64,000 nt of DNA from Rhodococcus koreensis (GCF_900105905.1 NZ_FNSV01000004.1:1-64000); one strand, 5' to 3'. Counted from the stretch's first letter, positions 8,780 through 17,661 are shown. Translations and numbers: made by a program. The notes: generated from the sequence alone by a model not told the origin.

Positions 8780-10657
8780 ATGGCATCACCGACCACGACC
8801 GACCTGTCGACACTGCTGATGATCGACTCCGCGACTGCGCGGGACCGCGACGACGCCTTCGCCGTCACCCCCCTCACCGGCGGCCGCGGGTGGACGGTCG
8901 AGATTCACATCGCCGGCGTCGCCGACGTCGTCGACCTGGGGTCGGTCGCCGACGAACAGTCGTTCCTACGAGCCGAGACCCGATACCTGCCGGGCCGCAC
9001 CATCCCAATGCTCGGCGACACCGCCGAACAGGCCGCCACCCTGACCACCGAAACCGCGCGCACCAGCCTTCAGGTCACCGGCACCCTCACCCCCGACGGC
9101 CGACTGGCCGATGTCACCGTCGGGCGCGGACAGATCCCGTCGGGACGGTGCGCGGCCGTCGACCACGCGCAGGTGCCCGGCACCCTGACCGACCCGGCAC
9201 ATCCCTTGCACGCCCAGTTGGCGGCGGCGGATGCGGCCGCGCAGGCCCTGCTCGGCGCCCGCCGCAACTGCGGTGCCCTCGCGTTCTACGACCTCACCCG
9301 CGGATGGGCGACCAACGAGGACGGGGCCATCGTGCCGATCGCCGCCGAACTGCGCACCGTCGCCTACGTCATCGTCCAAGAACTGATGATCGCCACCAAC
9401 GAAGCCGTCGCCCTCTGGTGTGTGGAGCAGGGGTTGCCGATTCTGTTTCGCAACCACCGACCCAACCCGGTCGCCGGCCCCGCCGACGAGCTGATGACCG
9501 AGATCGCCGCCGCATCCGGGGACCCGGACCTGTTCGCGAAACTCCGCGGACGGCTGCTGTCGACGCTGCGGGCCGCGACGTACGATCCGACGGTCCACGG
9601 ACATTCCGGTCTTCGCCTCAGCGCCTATACCCATGTCACCTCCCCGCTGCGCCGGGTGGCCGACCTGATCAACCAGCGGATCATCCTCGCCCACCTCGAC
9701 CACTCCCCCACCCCCTACACCCCGAATCAGTTGGCCGCCCTGGGCGCCGACCTGAACCGGCGCACCCGCCAGTCTCGGGAGGCGAAGAAGAACCACTTCA
9801 AGCACGCCGACCACCGCATCGTCACCCAAGAGGCGGCACGCGATCTCACCGCGCTCGATGCCCGCACCTTCCACAAGGTCCTCAAAACCGCAGCCACCGC
9901 ACCACTTCGCGACGAGATCGCCGCCGAACTCGCCCGCCGCGTCGACGCCGACCTGCTGACCGCCCCGGACGTCGCGGTCCTGATCGACGCCGCCGACCCC
10001 ACCTGGCGCCCGATCCAACTCCGCGTCCTCGACACCCTCGCCGACACCCACCCGGAGATGGGGCCGAGTGTGGTGTCGGTGTGGCGGCAAACCCACCCCG
10101 ATCAACCCCCCACCGACCTCGAGACCCGGCAGAGCGGCGCCGACCACCACCCGCTGTTCGCCGCCCGCGCCACCCACCGCAGCATTCGCGGACCCTGGAC
10201 CACCGCGGCGGCGAAGAAGCCGGCCGAACAGGCCGCCCTCTGGGCGGCACTGCGGGCGCAGCTGACCGGCACCGACCACCCCGACACCGAACCGGACTGG
10301 CCCATCACCGAGCCGTCCACGCAACCCACGACTCCCCCACCGGCGCCACAGGATTCCGGGCCCGCCAAGTCCGTCGAACCGCATCGGAAGACCACGCCGG
10401 CCGCACTGAATCTGGACGGGGCAAAGAAGTCCAAGGCACTATCCAACCCGACCGCCTGGTTGATGAGCCTGGCCCAGAACAACCATCAGGACCCACCCGA
10501 GTGGGAGATTCGCACCGACGGTCCCGCGCACGCACCCCGCTTCACCGCCACCGTGCACCTCGCCGGCCACACCGCCACCGCCGACGCCACCACGAAAACC
10601 GCGGCGAAGACCGCATCCGCGGCCGCGCTCATCGAGGCACTCTTCGCCCGGCAGTGA
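8780..10657 (+). CDS. RNB-domain ribonuclease fused to a dsRNA-binding domain
   Basis: The 625-residue product carries an RNase II/R-type RNB catalytic domain from about residue 10 to 350. The signature MIDSATARDRDDAF holds the metal-binding aspartates (D16, D22, D24, D25), and LRLSAYTHVTSPLRRVADLI is the conserved substrate-binding arginine region. Residues about 350-550 are helical, then proline-rich. Residues about 555-625 (WEIRTDGPAHAPRFTATVHL through KTAAKTASAAALIEALFARQ) look like a dsRBD. RNB enzymes degrade RNA 3' to 5'; here S1 and cold-shock domains usual in RNase R are absent and a dsRBD is present instead. The ATG at 8780 follows AGGGGG; the frame is open further upstream without homology. 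It lies alone, with no operon partner. Confidence 0.85.
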   Translation: MASPTTTDLSTLLMIDSATARDRDDAFAVTPLTGGRGWTVEIHIAGVADVVDLGSVADEQSFLRAETRYLPGRTIPMLGDTAEQAATLTTETARTSLQVTGTLTPDGRLADVTVGRGQIPSGRCAAVDHAQVPGTLTDPAHPLHAQLAAADAAAQALLGARRNCGALAFYDLTRGWATNEDGAIVPIAAELRTVAYVIVQELMIATNEAVALWCVEQGLPILFRNHRPNPVAGPADELMTEIAAASGDPDLFAKLRGRLLSTLRAATYDPTVHGHSGLRLSAYTHVTSPLRRVADLINQRIILAHLDHSPTPYTPNQLAALGADLNRRTRQSREAKKNHFKHADHRIVTQEAARDLTALDARTFHKVLKTAATAPLRDEIAAELARRVDADLLTAPDVAVLIDAADPTWRPIQLRVLDTLADTHPEMGPSVVSVWRQTHPDQPPTDLETRQSGADHHPLFAARATHRSIRGPWTTAAAKKPAEQAALWAALRAQLTGTDHPDTEPDWPITEPSTQPTTPPPAPQDSGPAKSVEPHRKTTPAALNLDGAKKSKALSNPTAWLMSLAQNNHQDPPEWEIRTDGPAHAPRFTATVHLAGHTATADATTKTAAKTASAAALIEALFARQ

Positions 10658-11358
10658 CGGCGCCGCGCGGTCTTGTGTGTACCGCGTCAACACCAGTCGG
10701 GCGCCGAGGCCACTGAACCGCGCCGTCAGTCTCAGGCGGGTGGCCGCCGGAGGCGCCTGAGGCGCGCCGACCGAAACGAGGACGGCACTCTCGTGCCCGC
10801 CCAGAGAAGAGCGACGTCGATCGGTCGGAGCATCGACATCCCGACGCTCTTCGGTCCGAGAACAGCATGCGCAGGAACCCCACGTCGCGGTTCGGGTCAG
10901 AGCAGGTCCCCGGGCAGCCGGTCCAGACCGAGCGCGGATGCGCGATTTCCGCCGAGGTGTCAGGGGAGTGTCCGCGCCGCGGCGTTGCGGTGCCGATGAC
11001 GACCGACCGGCATCTCCGACATCGGCGCTACCGGCCTGATCGAGTGTCTTTGAACCCGATTCAGTACCGCTTCTTGTGCCCCGCTCCCCACTCATCGACA
11101 ACCTACTTATCCGATGTGAACTGCGACTATGCTGCCACTCCCCCACTCCCCACCAGAATCGCCGGGCCGTGGGAATGTACGTTCCGATTCGGCGACGGAC
11201 ACGAGTGTCGGTTCTCAGCCGATCTGGCGCGCTTCTTCACACATGTGGCGGAGGCGTCTCATCTGTGGTGCCGGAACCGCAGCCCGCGTGTTGCACCGCG
11301 CCGACGCCGAGCCCGCTGCTTCCGACGAGACGGCGGGCGCCTGGCATACCATCGCCCG
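10658..11358. other. 700-bp gap without a recognised gene
   Basis: All frames here are arginine/proline-rich shadows. The plus-strand frame leading into the next gene is open from 10867, but its translation lacks protein character until the GTG at 11359. No repeat or strong hairpin was noticed. Confidence 0.5.
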
Positions 11359-13833
11359 GTGACCGATCCGACAGATCCCACCGTCGAAGCCGCCATGGCC
11401 CTGCTCCGCGAGCACGGCCCCCTCCATCCCGACGAATGGGCGCGGTTGCTGGTCGCCGAGGGGCACGGCTATCTCGCCGACATGGAGGAACTCACCGAGT
11501 ACATCGACCACCCCCGGCTCGGCTACCTCGCGGACGGTCGCAGCGCAGCCCTCGACACACTGCTGTCCGGGCGCGTGCTCACCCACCGGCTCACCGCCGT
11601 GGAAATCTCCACCGGCATCCTCGACGCCCACCCGGACCTGACACCGCTGCTGCCGTTCGACGACCACGACCCGGCAGCAGGCGGGCTGCACACCATCTTC
11701 CGGGACCTCGACGACGACGTCTTCGACGAACGCGGCGTCCGCGATCCCGACTGGCCCGCGGACGCGGCGCTACTGCTCGAACCGGATGCGCTCGCCGAAT
11801 TCCGGCCCGGCGACCTGGTCGCGCTCGCCCTCGTCGACGGCGTAATGCGGCTCACCGCCGCGGCAGTTCCGCTCGCACCAGCACCCGACCTCACCGGCGC
11901 GCTGGCCGACCTGGTGCCGCACGAGGGCCCCGGTCCGCTGGACGACATTCTCTGGCAGCTGATGGCCGACGACCCGGCCCTGCTGACGGCGCCGACCCTG
12001 CCGCTTGGCGATCTGATCACCGCCGCCGGATACGTGTGCGACGGCGACGTCATCGCAACCGCAGGTTTCGACTTCGCCGCCCACCGCGGGGCCTCGCACG
12101 CCGCGGCGGTCGCGGCGGCGCACCACCTCACCGACGACGAGACGGACGCGGTCACGGCCTTCACGGCCCTGATCAGGGTGATCGAGCACACCCCCGACGA
12201 CGACCGAGAACGCGCCATCGACACGCTCGTGGCCAACTCAGGTGACCGGTTCGGCGGGCTCGCCTCGCCGAACGCGGCCCGCGCCGCGTTCGGCGAGGCG
12301 TACGCCACCTGCGGCGCCGGCACCGACACCCTGCACGCCGCTGCCGCGGTGCTCCGCGACCGCGGCCCCCGCCGGATCGCCCCGACCGCGCACTGGCTGG
12401 CGGGCAAGGCGGCCGAACTCGACGGACGGACCACCGACGCCGAGCGGCACTACGAGCGGGCGGTGTCGGTGGACCCGAACTGGGACGAGGCACTCGAGGC
12501 CCTGGCCCGTTTCGCGTCCGATCGCGGTGACGCGGTGCGGGCGATCGGGCTGCTCGACCGAATCCCGGGCGGGGATCGCGAACCGATGTACGAGCTGCTC
12601 CAGATGTTTCGTCCCGTCGACCGGCCGGACCTGGGACGCAACGATCGGTGCTGGTGCGGGTCCGGACGCAAGTACAAGGTATGCCACCTCGGCAAGGCCG
12701 AGCACCCGCTCGCGCAGCGGGCGCCGTGGCTGTACCAGAAGGCAGCGTCTTTTGCGCAGGGCATCGCGTGGCGACCGCTGCTGCTCTCGCTCGCCCAGAT
12801 CCGGTCCTCCCACGACGACGATCCGTTCGCGCTGCTACACGCGCTCGATGACCCGCTGATCGTGGATGTGGTGCTGTTCGAGTGCGGCGCGTTCGAGCGG
12901 TTCGTGACCGAGCGCGGCGCGCTGCTGCCCGCCGACGAACTGCTCCTCGCGCAGCAGTGGCTGCTCGCCGACCGGTCGGTGCACGAGGTCGAGGTAGTGC
13001 GCCGGGGCGAGGGGCTGACGCTGCGCGACGTGCGCACCGGCGACCGCCAGCAGGTCACCGATCCGGCCGCCAGCACACAACTTCGGGTCGGTGACTTCTT
13101 CTCCGCCCGAGTCGTTCCCGCCGGGACCACAATGCAGATCTTCGGGGGCATCGAACCGATCGCGCCCGCCCAGCGTGGTCAGCTGATCGAGTTGCTCGAC
13201 TCCGATGCCACAGACCCCGCCGAACTCGTCGAGTTCCTCAGCGCCCGCCTCGCGCCGACGCGACTGGTCACCACCGACGGGCACCCGATGATCGCGTGCC
13301 GGGCCGTGTTCGAGGTGGCCGACACCGCCGGGATCCGGCGCAAGCTCAGCCGCCGCTTCGGCGCCGCCGACAACGACCGGTGGACCTGGACCGAGCACGA
13401 CAGCGTCCTCGGCATGCTGAACCTATCGCCCCACACCGAACCCTGGATCCTCGAGATCGAGACAATGAACGAGCCACGGTTCACCTCGCTTATCGACGCC
13501 GTCGGCGCCGCCGATCCCGGGGCGCGACTCCGTGAGCAGACCCGGACACCGGCCGCGGAGCTGATGGCACAGATGCAGGACAAGGGTGTTCGCCCACACC
13601 AACCCGACCCCGCCGATCCCGAGATCGCTGCCGTGCTCGCCGAGCACATCCGCCGATACGAGCAGCAGTGGCTCGACGAAGCAATCCCCGCCCTCGGCGG
13701 TCACACCCCGCGCGCTTGCGCCGCCGACCCCACCCGCCGCGACGAGCTGATCCGGCTGCTCGACGCCTTCCCACAACAGGAGCAGCCCGGGGCGATGAGC
13801 GCACGCCGACTGCGGGAGGCCTTGGAGCTTTAG
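11359..13833 (+). CDS. Large TPR and SEC-C metal-binding protein, 824 aa
   Basis: The central part (about residues 345-415) has TPR-like helical repeats (TAHWLAGKAAELDGRTTDAE, RHYERAVSVDPNWDEALEAL). It is followed by a SEC-C zinc motif RNDRCWCGSGRKYKVCH at about residues 427-443 (C-x-C-x8-C-H). The N-terminal 340 residues and the C-terminal 370 residues show no known domain, though the N-terminus begins with an HTH-like helix (EAAMALLREHGPLHPDEWAR). SEC-C motifs bind zinc and often mediate contacts with the ribosome, SecB or other partners; for this long actinobacterial form no function is known to me. The GTG at 11359 opens the well-behaved part of the frame. Confidence 0.75.
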   Translation: MTDPTDPTVEAAMALLREHGPLHPDEWARLLVAEGHGYLADMEELTEYIDHPRLGYLADGRSAALDTLLSGRVLTHRLTAVEISTGILDAHPDLTPLLPFDDHDPAAGGLHTIFRDLDDDVFDERGVRDPDWPADAALLLEPDALAEFRPGDLVALALVDGVMRLTAAAVPLAPAPDLTGALADLVPHEGPGPLDDILWQLMADDPALLTAPTLPLGDLITAAGYVCDGDVIATAGFDFAAHRGASHAAAVAAAHHLTDDETDAVTAFTALIRVIEHTPDDDRERAIDTLVANSGDRFGGLASPNAARAAFGEAYATCGAGTDTLHAAAAVLRDRGPRRIAPTAHWLAGKAAELDGRTTDAERHYERAVSVDPNWDEALEALARFASDRGDAVRAIGLLDRIPGGDREPMYELLQMFRPVDRPDLGRNDRCWCGSGRKYKVCHLGKAEHPLAQRAPWLYQKAASFAQGIAWRPLLLSLAQIRSSHDDDPFALLHALDDPLIVDVVLFECGAFERFVTERGALLPADELLLAQQWLLADRSVHEVEVVRRGEGLTLRDVRTGDRQQVTDPAASTQLRVGDFFSARVVPAGTTMQIFGGIEPIAPAQRGQLIELLDSDATDPAELVEFLSARLAPTRLVTTDGHPMIACRAVFEVADTAGIRRKLSRRFGAADNDRWTWTEHDSVLGMLNLSPHTEPWILEIETMNEPRFTSLIDAVGAADPGARLREQTRTPAAELMAQMQDKGVRPHQPDPADPEIAAVLAEHIRRYEQQWLDEAIPALGGHTPRACAADPTRRDELIRLLDAFPQQEQPGAMSARRLREALEL

Positions 13834-14246
13834 AACTTCCGGCTGCCGCCAACACCGCCCGATCGGCGGCTACTGCAACCCTGCAGCGCTCCGCACCGAC
13901 GGCACCGACATCACAGGGACCCGCGGCCCGAAAATCACGCCCACCGGCATCGGCGCCTGGATTGGTCACCTCAGTAGGCCCCCGTTCGGCCACTGATCGT
14001 CACAAATTCCGGCCCCGGCCGAGGTGGCCGGCACGGGGTGTATCGACGCGCGGTGCCAGAAGGTGCCTACGACAGTCCCTCGACATCGCGTGACATCGTG
14101 GTTCGCCCACCCCGTCCCGTCACCGACGGTGAATCGCACCACGACCGCGGTGGCCGAGGCGCTCCGGGCACGACGCCATACGACACCGGGAAGAAGCCCG
14201 TCATCTCACCCGGCTCGGGCTCCGCCACCAACCCATAAGGCCCGCT
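13834..14246. other. No intact gene
   Basis: A short plus-strand stretch near 13870-13990 reads like protein (RPIGGYCNPAALRTDGTDIT), without a start codon or downstream continuation. It could be a remnant. Nothing else is recognisable. Confidence 0.35.
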
Positions 14247-14528
14247 TCAGCTCTCCGGGCGTTTCGAGTCCGCCCCATCGAGTGCGTGGAACGCTCGGGA
14301 CGCCTTCCTCGACTGCCTCACATACCGGAGATGAACCGTCGCCGAGGCAAGTGTCCCCACCGCGAAGACGATCGCCAGAAGCCACCACCACGCACCGAAC
14401 ACCACATGAAGCCCCACACAGGCGCACGCGGCGGCGAGAAACGCCCACTGCACCCGCAGCACCGTCCGCGCCTTCTCGTTGGCGCGGGCCATCTCGGAAA
14501 GATAAAAATCCTTGCTCCGCAAATGAAT
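14247..14528 (-). CDS. Two-helix membrane protein with probable ATT start (paralogue B)
   Basis: The 93-residue product contains KDFYLSEMARANEKARTV, then two membrane helices (AFLAAACACVGLHVVFGAWW and LLAIVFAVGTLASATVHL) and a basic tail (RKASRAFHAL). It is a gapless paralogue of the protein at 7446-7727. Both genes share GGGAG(G/A)TCGACATTCAT before the homologous region, and both are exactly 282 bp counted from ATT. The alternative start is the ATG at 14492 (81 residues). Function is unknown; the pair probably arose by duplication within this element. Confidence 0.6.
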   Translation of the reverse strand: MHLRSKDFYLSEMARANEKARTVLRVQWAFLAAACACVGLHVVFGAWWWLLAIVFAVGTLASATVHLRYVRQSRKASRAFHALDGADSKRPES

Positions 14529-14792
14529 GTCGACCTCCCGTTCACAATCGGTCCGGCCACCATGGAGGCGGTCCGCACCGGCGTGGAAAAGGCTGCCGTC
14601 ACCCACCGCGACCTCCGTCGTCGAACACGCCCCCAGCGTAAGCGGCATGACCGACAGTGTGCGGTGCCGACCCCTCTGACCACGGCCGTCGATGGCTGTG
14701 TGCCGCGACGAGCACTGGGCACACATCCACCGATCGCCGCAGCCCCAACTACCACCACACGGGGAGCAGGGCACCTCGCTGACTCACACGCC

Positions 14793-14924
14793 CCACGCAT
14801 CTGCACTCGTGCGTCGTCACGCATGGTGACCCGCCTGCCGCCACGCAACACTTCACGCACCTGAACCCGCACAGCTTCACGCACATCGACGCGCAGCATT
14901 TCACATACGCCGTCACGCATACAT
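14793..14924 (+). repeat. 12-bp-phased TCACGCAY repeats
   Basis: Boxes close to TCACGCAC or TCACGCAT begin at 14793, 14817, 14841, 14853, 14877, 14901 and 14913. All intervals are 12 or 24, and weaker matches (ACCCGCAC, ACGCGCAG) fill most intermediate 12-bp positions. On the minus strand the same DNA encodes a tetrapeptide-like series (LRVD, VREA, VRVQ, VREV, LRGG). It could be an iteron cluster for a DNA-binding protein or a tetrapeptide-repeat coding segment. Confidence 0.5.
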
Positions 14925-15157
14925 CGAGTGGTCAGGGAAACGGGTGTCTGTTCCAGCAACCTGGCTGTGACATACCAGGTTTCCGTCGAACGCGACCGGT
15001 AAACGCCCACCGCCGGCGCACGGCGGCGACGCTGATCAGACCGAAATGACAGCAGGTCAGCCGGGGTAAACACTGGGGCACCAAGCGAGGTGGATCTCTT
15101 TGGTGCGTCGCCGTCCTTCGGCGTGGCTGGTGTGTGCGAAGTCCACGGCCACGGCGG

Positions 15158-15418
15158 TCACCGGTGTCGCTTCGGGTAATGCTTGCGCCGCTCGGCCGCG
15201 GTCAGCCCACCCCAGATCCCGAACCGCTCATCATGGGCGAGCGCCTCGGCGAGGCAGGCGTCACGGACTTCGCATCCAGAGCACACCCGCTTCGCCGGGC
15301 GGCCGTTCTCCCCCGTCTCCGGGAAGAACGCTTCCGGATCGGTCACCCGGCACAGCGCGAAGTCTCGCCACTGCGGAGCGTCCAAGGCCATCCTGGGCCG
15401 TGTGTCGGTATCGGTCAT
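15158..15418 (-). CDS. WhiB-family transcriptional regulator (copy 2)
   Basis: The 86-residue protein has Wbl cysteines at 23, 46, 49 and 55, the FGIWGGLTAAER turn and a basic end (RRKHYPKRHR), so it should carry a 4Fe-4S cluster and act on RNA polymerase holoenzyme. Start: ATG 15418 has AGGGAG 9 nt upstream and places the shared GTCACGCCGTG element 93 nt away, matching copy 1; ATG 15427 abuts the ribosome site and is less likely. One of the five plasmid promoter-like motifs (15582-15614) points at this gene from 163 nt upstream, so it may be co-expressed with the csf and transfer operons. It lies immediately downstream of csf3 on the same strand. Confidence 0.9.
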   Translation of the reverse strand: MTDTDTRPRMALDAPQWRDFALCRVTDPEAFFPETGENGRPAKRVCSGCEVRDACLAEALAHDERFGIWGGLTAAERRKHYPKRHR

Positions 15419-15501
15419 CTCGCTCATCTCCCTTGTCCCAGATGGGTGTTTCGGTGGGGCGGACGGTATCCCCTGACCTGGACTACGCGACTCGACGTCG
15501 C

Positions 15502-15523
15502 ATCACGGCCGTCACGCCGTGAT
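15502..15523. promoter_or_regulatory. Perfect 8-bp inverted repeat in the whiB copy 2 leader
   Basis: ATCACGGC, 6 nt, GCCGTGAT forms a perfect inverted repeat. It includes the GTCACGCCGTG element shared with whiB copy 1. If transcription starts at the motif at 15582-15614, this lies in the 5' leader and could be an operator or an RNA hairpin. Confidence 0.5.
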
Positions 15524-15581
15524 CGATGTCCTCCGTCACGGCCATTCGTGTCCTCTCCGAAGCGGCCTTATCCCGTCATGA

Positions 15582-15614
15582 GGAGGAAGATCCGAGATCG
15601 ATGAGTTGAGTGAC
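15582..15614 (-). promoter_or_regulatory. Plasmid promoter-like motif, copy D (to whiB copy 2)
   Basis: Read on the minus strand this is GTCACTCAA, spacer, GGATCTTCCTCC. It is one of five intergenic copies. A -35-like GGTCA(C) and a -10-like GATCTT are 18 nt apart. It also sits just past the end of csf3. Confidence 0.6.
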
Positions 15615-15656
15615 CTCGAGCGGAGAACATGCACCGAACCGGTACGCACACAACAC

Positions 15657-16382
15657 TCATCGAGGTAGGTGGAGTTGCCTCATTCGGGTCGGGTGCATGT
15701 ACGGCGGCCGCAGACCGGCCAACCCGAAGCCGGCCGATTCCGGTTCCAAGCGATCCGGCACGCAGGCCGGTGGTGTGGTGCGCCCGAGGGTGCCATCGCT
15801 ATGCAGGTGCGCCGACGCCCACCGGTCGGCGGCGGGGCAGTGTTCGAACTCCCACCGCAGAACCCGGCCCTCACCATGGGCCCGCTTCTTCCCGATGACA
15901 TCCAGGCCACCCAGGATCGTGGCGACGGCGTCGAGATCGCCGACTCCGCGCCAGGTGACCGTGCGAGTGCTGGTGATCATCAGGGGCATGTAGCGAGCCC
16001 GGTAGCGGCCCTGCCGATCCGAGGTCACCGCCGGCAGCGTATGACTGAGTTGCTCGAGCCCGCGGTGATCGGCCCGCGACCCCCAGTGCCGCACCACGGG
16101 ATCACCGGCCGGGTCCTCGGGGAACGAGCACGTCGCACACCAATGCCAGTCCTCGCCGGCGAGCTCGCACCGCGCCAGTGGCAGCTCGAGGTCCGGCGGG
16201 GCGCTCTCGGGTGTCAGCGCCGGCACATACTCGCCTCGGCCCCATGCCGCGGCCTTGTGATCGGCCCACAGTTCGGCGGCGAGGATCCCGTCGAGACTGA
16301 TTCCCCACGGCGTCGCGTGCGCCAGTCCCGACGACAGGTGCGCCCGCACCAGGAACGGTGCCATCTCCTCGGTGCCGGTCAT
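15657..16382 (-). CDS. csf3: Csf3, Cas5-like subunit of type IV-B CRISPR complex
   Basis: This 241-residue RAMP-type protein is the last gene of the csf operon. The start ATG at 16382 overlaps the csf2 stop (ATGA). A glycine/basic loop near residues 155-175 (GGLDVIGKKRAHGEGRVLRW) resembles the G-rich loop of Cas5/Cas7 folds. The position after csf1, cas11 and csf2 fits Csf3, which caps the crRNA 5' handle in type IV complexes (established for type IV generally). Sequence identity to named Csf3 proteins was not computed, so the call leans on operon context. A WCATCSFPEDP segment with two close cysteines is present near residues 73-83. Confidence 0.8.
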   Translation of the reverse strand: MTGTEEMAPFLVRAHLSSGLAHATPWGISLDGILAAELWADHKAAAWGRGEYVPALTPESAPPDLELPLARCELAGEDWHWCATCSFPEDPAGDPVVRHWGSRADHRGLEQLSHTLPAVTSDRQGRYRARYMPLMITSTRTVTWRGVGDLDAVATILGGLDVIGKKRAHGEGRVLRWEFEHCPAADRWASAHLHSDGTLGRTTPPACVPDRLEPESAGFGLAGLRPPYMHPTRMRQLHLPR

Positions 16383-17248
16383 GTCAGCCAGCACAATGCG
16401 TCGATGACCTCATCGCGCAGTGGTTCGAGTTCGACACGCCAGTCCACTGACTGCGGGTCCGGGCCGGCCAACACCACCCGATCCGATTCGGCGCGGACCC
16501 GTCCGTGACCTATCGCGCTGCGCCCTCCGAGGAATCCGTCACGCGCGAATCTGCCCCACACCTCGGTGAAGAACGAGATTTCGAGTTCGGTGGCCCGGTC
16601 CAGCCGCAAGAAGGTTTCGAAACGGGTTCCCGCGGGCAGTGTTTCGACCTCGAATCGCATCAGCATCGACGAGCCGGCGGCTGTACCGGCTCCGCCCCCC
16701 GCGGAGGGTTCGGGGAACGTCCGGGTGTCGGTGTCGTCGAATCGGCTGTAGCTCTCCAGGGAGACCAACTCGAACTGACTCATCAACCGGCCGTCATACG
16801 CCCGGGTCATGATCGTCTCGGTCTCACGCACCCGCGGGATGACCTTGCCCACCTTCAGGGCGCCATCGATCGGTGGCTGGCCTCCGCCGTTGCCGCCGAA
16901 CACCCCGATCGGGGGAACCAGCTCCCGCAGTCGCTGCCGCCGGCGCCCGGTCAGACCGTCGCCGGTGACCTTCGTCAGAGAGCCGCCGTTGCGTAGCGCG
17001 TGCGCGGCCGAGAGCGGGATCTGCCCTTCGTAGCCGATGAGATCGCGGAACAGCTCCTCGGCGATCCTGCGCAACCCGCCGCGCAGGGAGTTCCCGGACA
17101 CGATCGGCACCAGCACCGGCTTGCCGTCCGGCTGGATCACCGGCTCGCGCCGGAATAGTGTCGTCGTCGTTCCGGAGTCCTCCCCCTTCTGGGAGATCGA
17201 GGACAGCGCGGTCAGCTCGACATCCCAGCGCAGGGTCGACCTCATCAT
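16379..17248 (-). CDS. csf2: Csf2, Cas7-like backbone subunit of type IV-B complex
   Basis: This 289-residue RAMP protein has the Cas7-type N-terminus (TLRWDVELTALSSISQKGED) and the loop VPIVSGNSLRGGLRRIAEEL at about 47-66. A glycine-rich segment GVFGGNGGGQPPIDGALKVG follows near 120. Cas7 subunits polymerise along the guide RNA. Its start overlaps the end of cas11 (ATGA at 17245-17248), and its stop overlaps csf3, so the four genes are translationally coupled. Near the C-terminus, RDGFLGGRSAIGHGRVRAES is another G-rich loop typical of RAMP folds. No HD, Cas10 or Cas6 residues occur. The length is slightly below typical type III Cas7 proteins. Confidence 0.87.
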   Translation of the reverse strand: MMRSTLRWDVELTALSSISQKGEDSGTTTTLFRREPVIQPDGKPVLVPIVSGNSLRGGLRRIAEELFRDLIGYEGQIPLSAAHALRNGGSLTKVTGDGLTGRRRQRLRELVPPIGVFGGNGGGQPPIDGALKVGKVIPRVRETETIMTRAYDGRLMSQFELVSLESYSRFDDTDTRTFPEPSAGGGAGTAAGSSMLMRFEVETLPAGTRFETFLRLDRATELEISFFTEVWGRFARDGFLGGRSAIGHGRVRAESDRVVLAGPDPQSVDWRVELEPLRDEVIDALCWLT

Positions 17249-17661
17249 CTTTTCCTTCCCGCAGTGCGAGCGGCGGCCACGGCTTCGGCGACGATCCGTG
17301 TGCGCAGCACGTACGACGTGGGACGCTCACGCAGCAACGTCAGCACCGGCTCGGACTCCTCACGCAGCAACGTCGCCAGCTCCAGCCGTTGGTCGGTGTT
17401 CGTCGGTTCCGATTCGAGGGACCGTGAGACCACCGACCACCACCGGTCGAGATCGCCGCCACCGATATAGGTGGCGACCCGAACCCGGTTCGGCAGGTGC
17501 TGGGTCCAGTACGTTTCCCGCCGCCGGCCGACCCATCCCGAATCCCAGTCGATCCCGTAGTGCAGCAACAGCAGCAGGCGTTCAGCCGTTGCCGCCGGAC
17601 CGTCGAGCGGCGGCAGCCCCGCCGGTGCGGCCGCGAGCCATCGACCGGTCGGGCTGGTCAT
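17245..17661 (-). CDS. cas11: Cas11-like small subunit of type IV-B complex
   Basis: This 138-residue, mostly helical protein lies between csf1 and csf2, overlapping both by 4 nt. The start ATG at 17661 overlaps the csf1 stop (17658). Sequence motifs are few: WLAAAPAGLPPLDGPAATAE, LDRWWSVVSRSLE, then helices ending TRIVAEAVAAARTAGRKR. Small subunits of type IV-B are encoded at this position and line the belly of the complex; they diverge too quickly for motif recognition. The assignment therefore comes from size, helicity and gene order. An open frame upstream to 17772 is out-of-frame csf1 sequence and is not part of this gene. Confidence 0.7.
   Translation of the reverse strand: MTSPTGRWLAAAPAGLPPLDGPAATAERLLLLLHYGIDWDSGWVGRRRETYWTQHLPNRVRVATYIGGGDLDRWWSVVSRSLESEPTNTDQRLELATLLREESEPVLTLLRERPTSYVLRTRIVAEAVAAARTAGRKR

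Noticed and set aside
8890..10716. Long open frames of 600 and 472 codons overlapping the ribonuclease gene on both strands
   Set aside because: Arginine/proline or glycine/valine-rich translations without motifs; they are GC-bias shadows of the RNB gene.
10867..11358. Upstream extension of the SEC-C protein
   Set aside because: Translation lacks protein character until the GTG at 11359.
14793..14924. CRISPR array or minimal type IV array
   Set aside because: Units of 12-24 bp, imperfect, without spacers.
15502..15523. Single CRISPR-like palindromic repeat near csf3
   Set aside because: Only one full copy, no spacer-repeat pattern; better explained as an operator or leader hairpin.
16379..17248. 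Type III (Csm3/Cmr4) rather than type IV assignment of the RAMP gene
   Set aside because: No Cas10, no other Csm/Cmr genes; neighbours csf1 and cysH indicate type IV-B.
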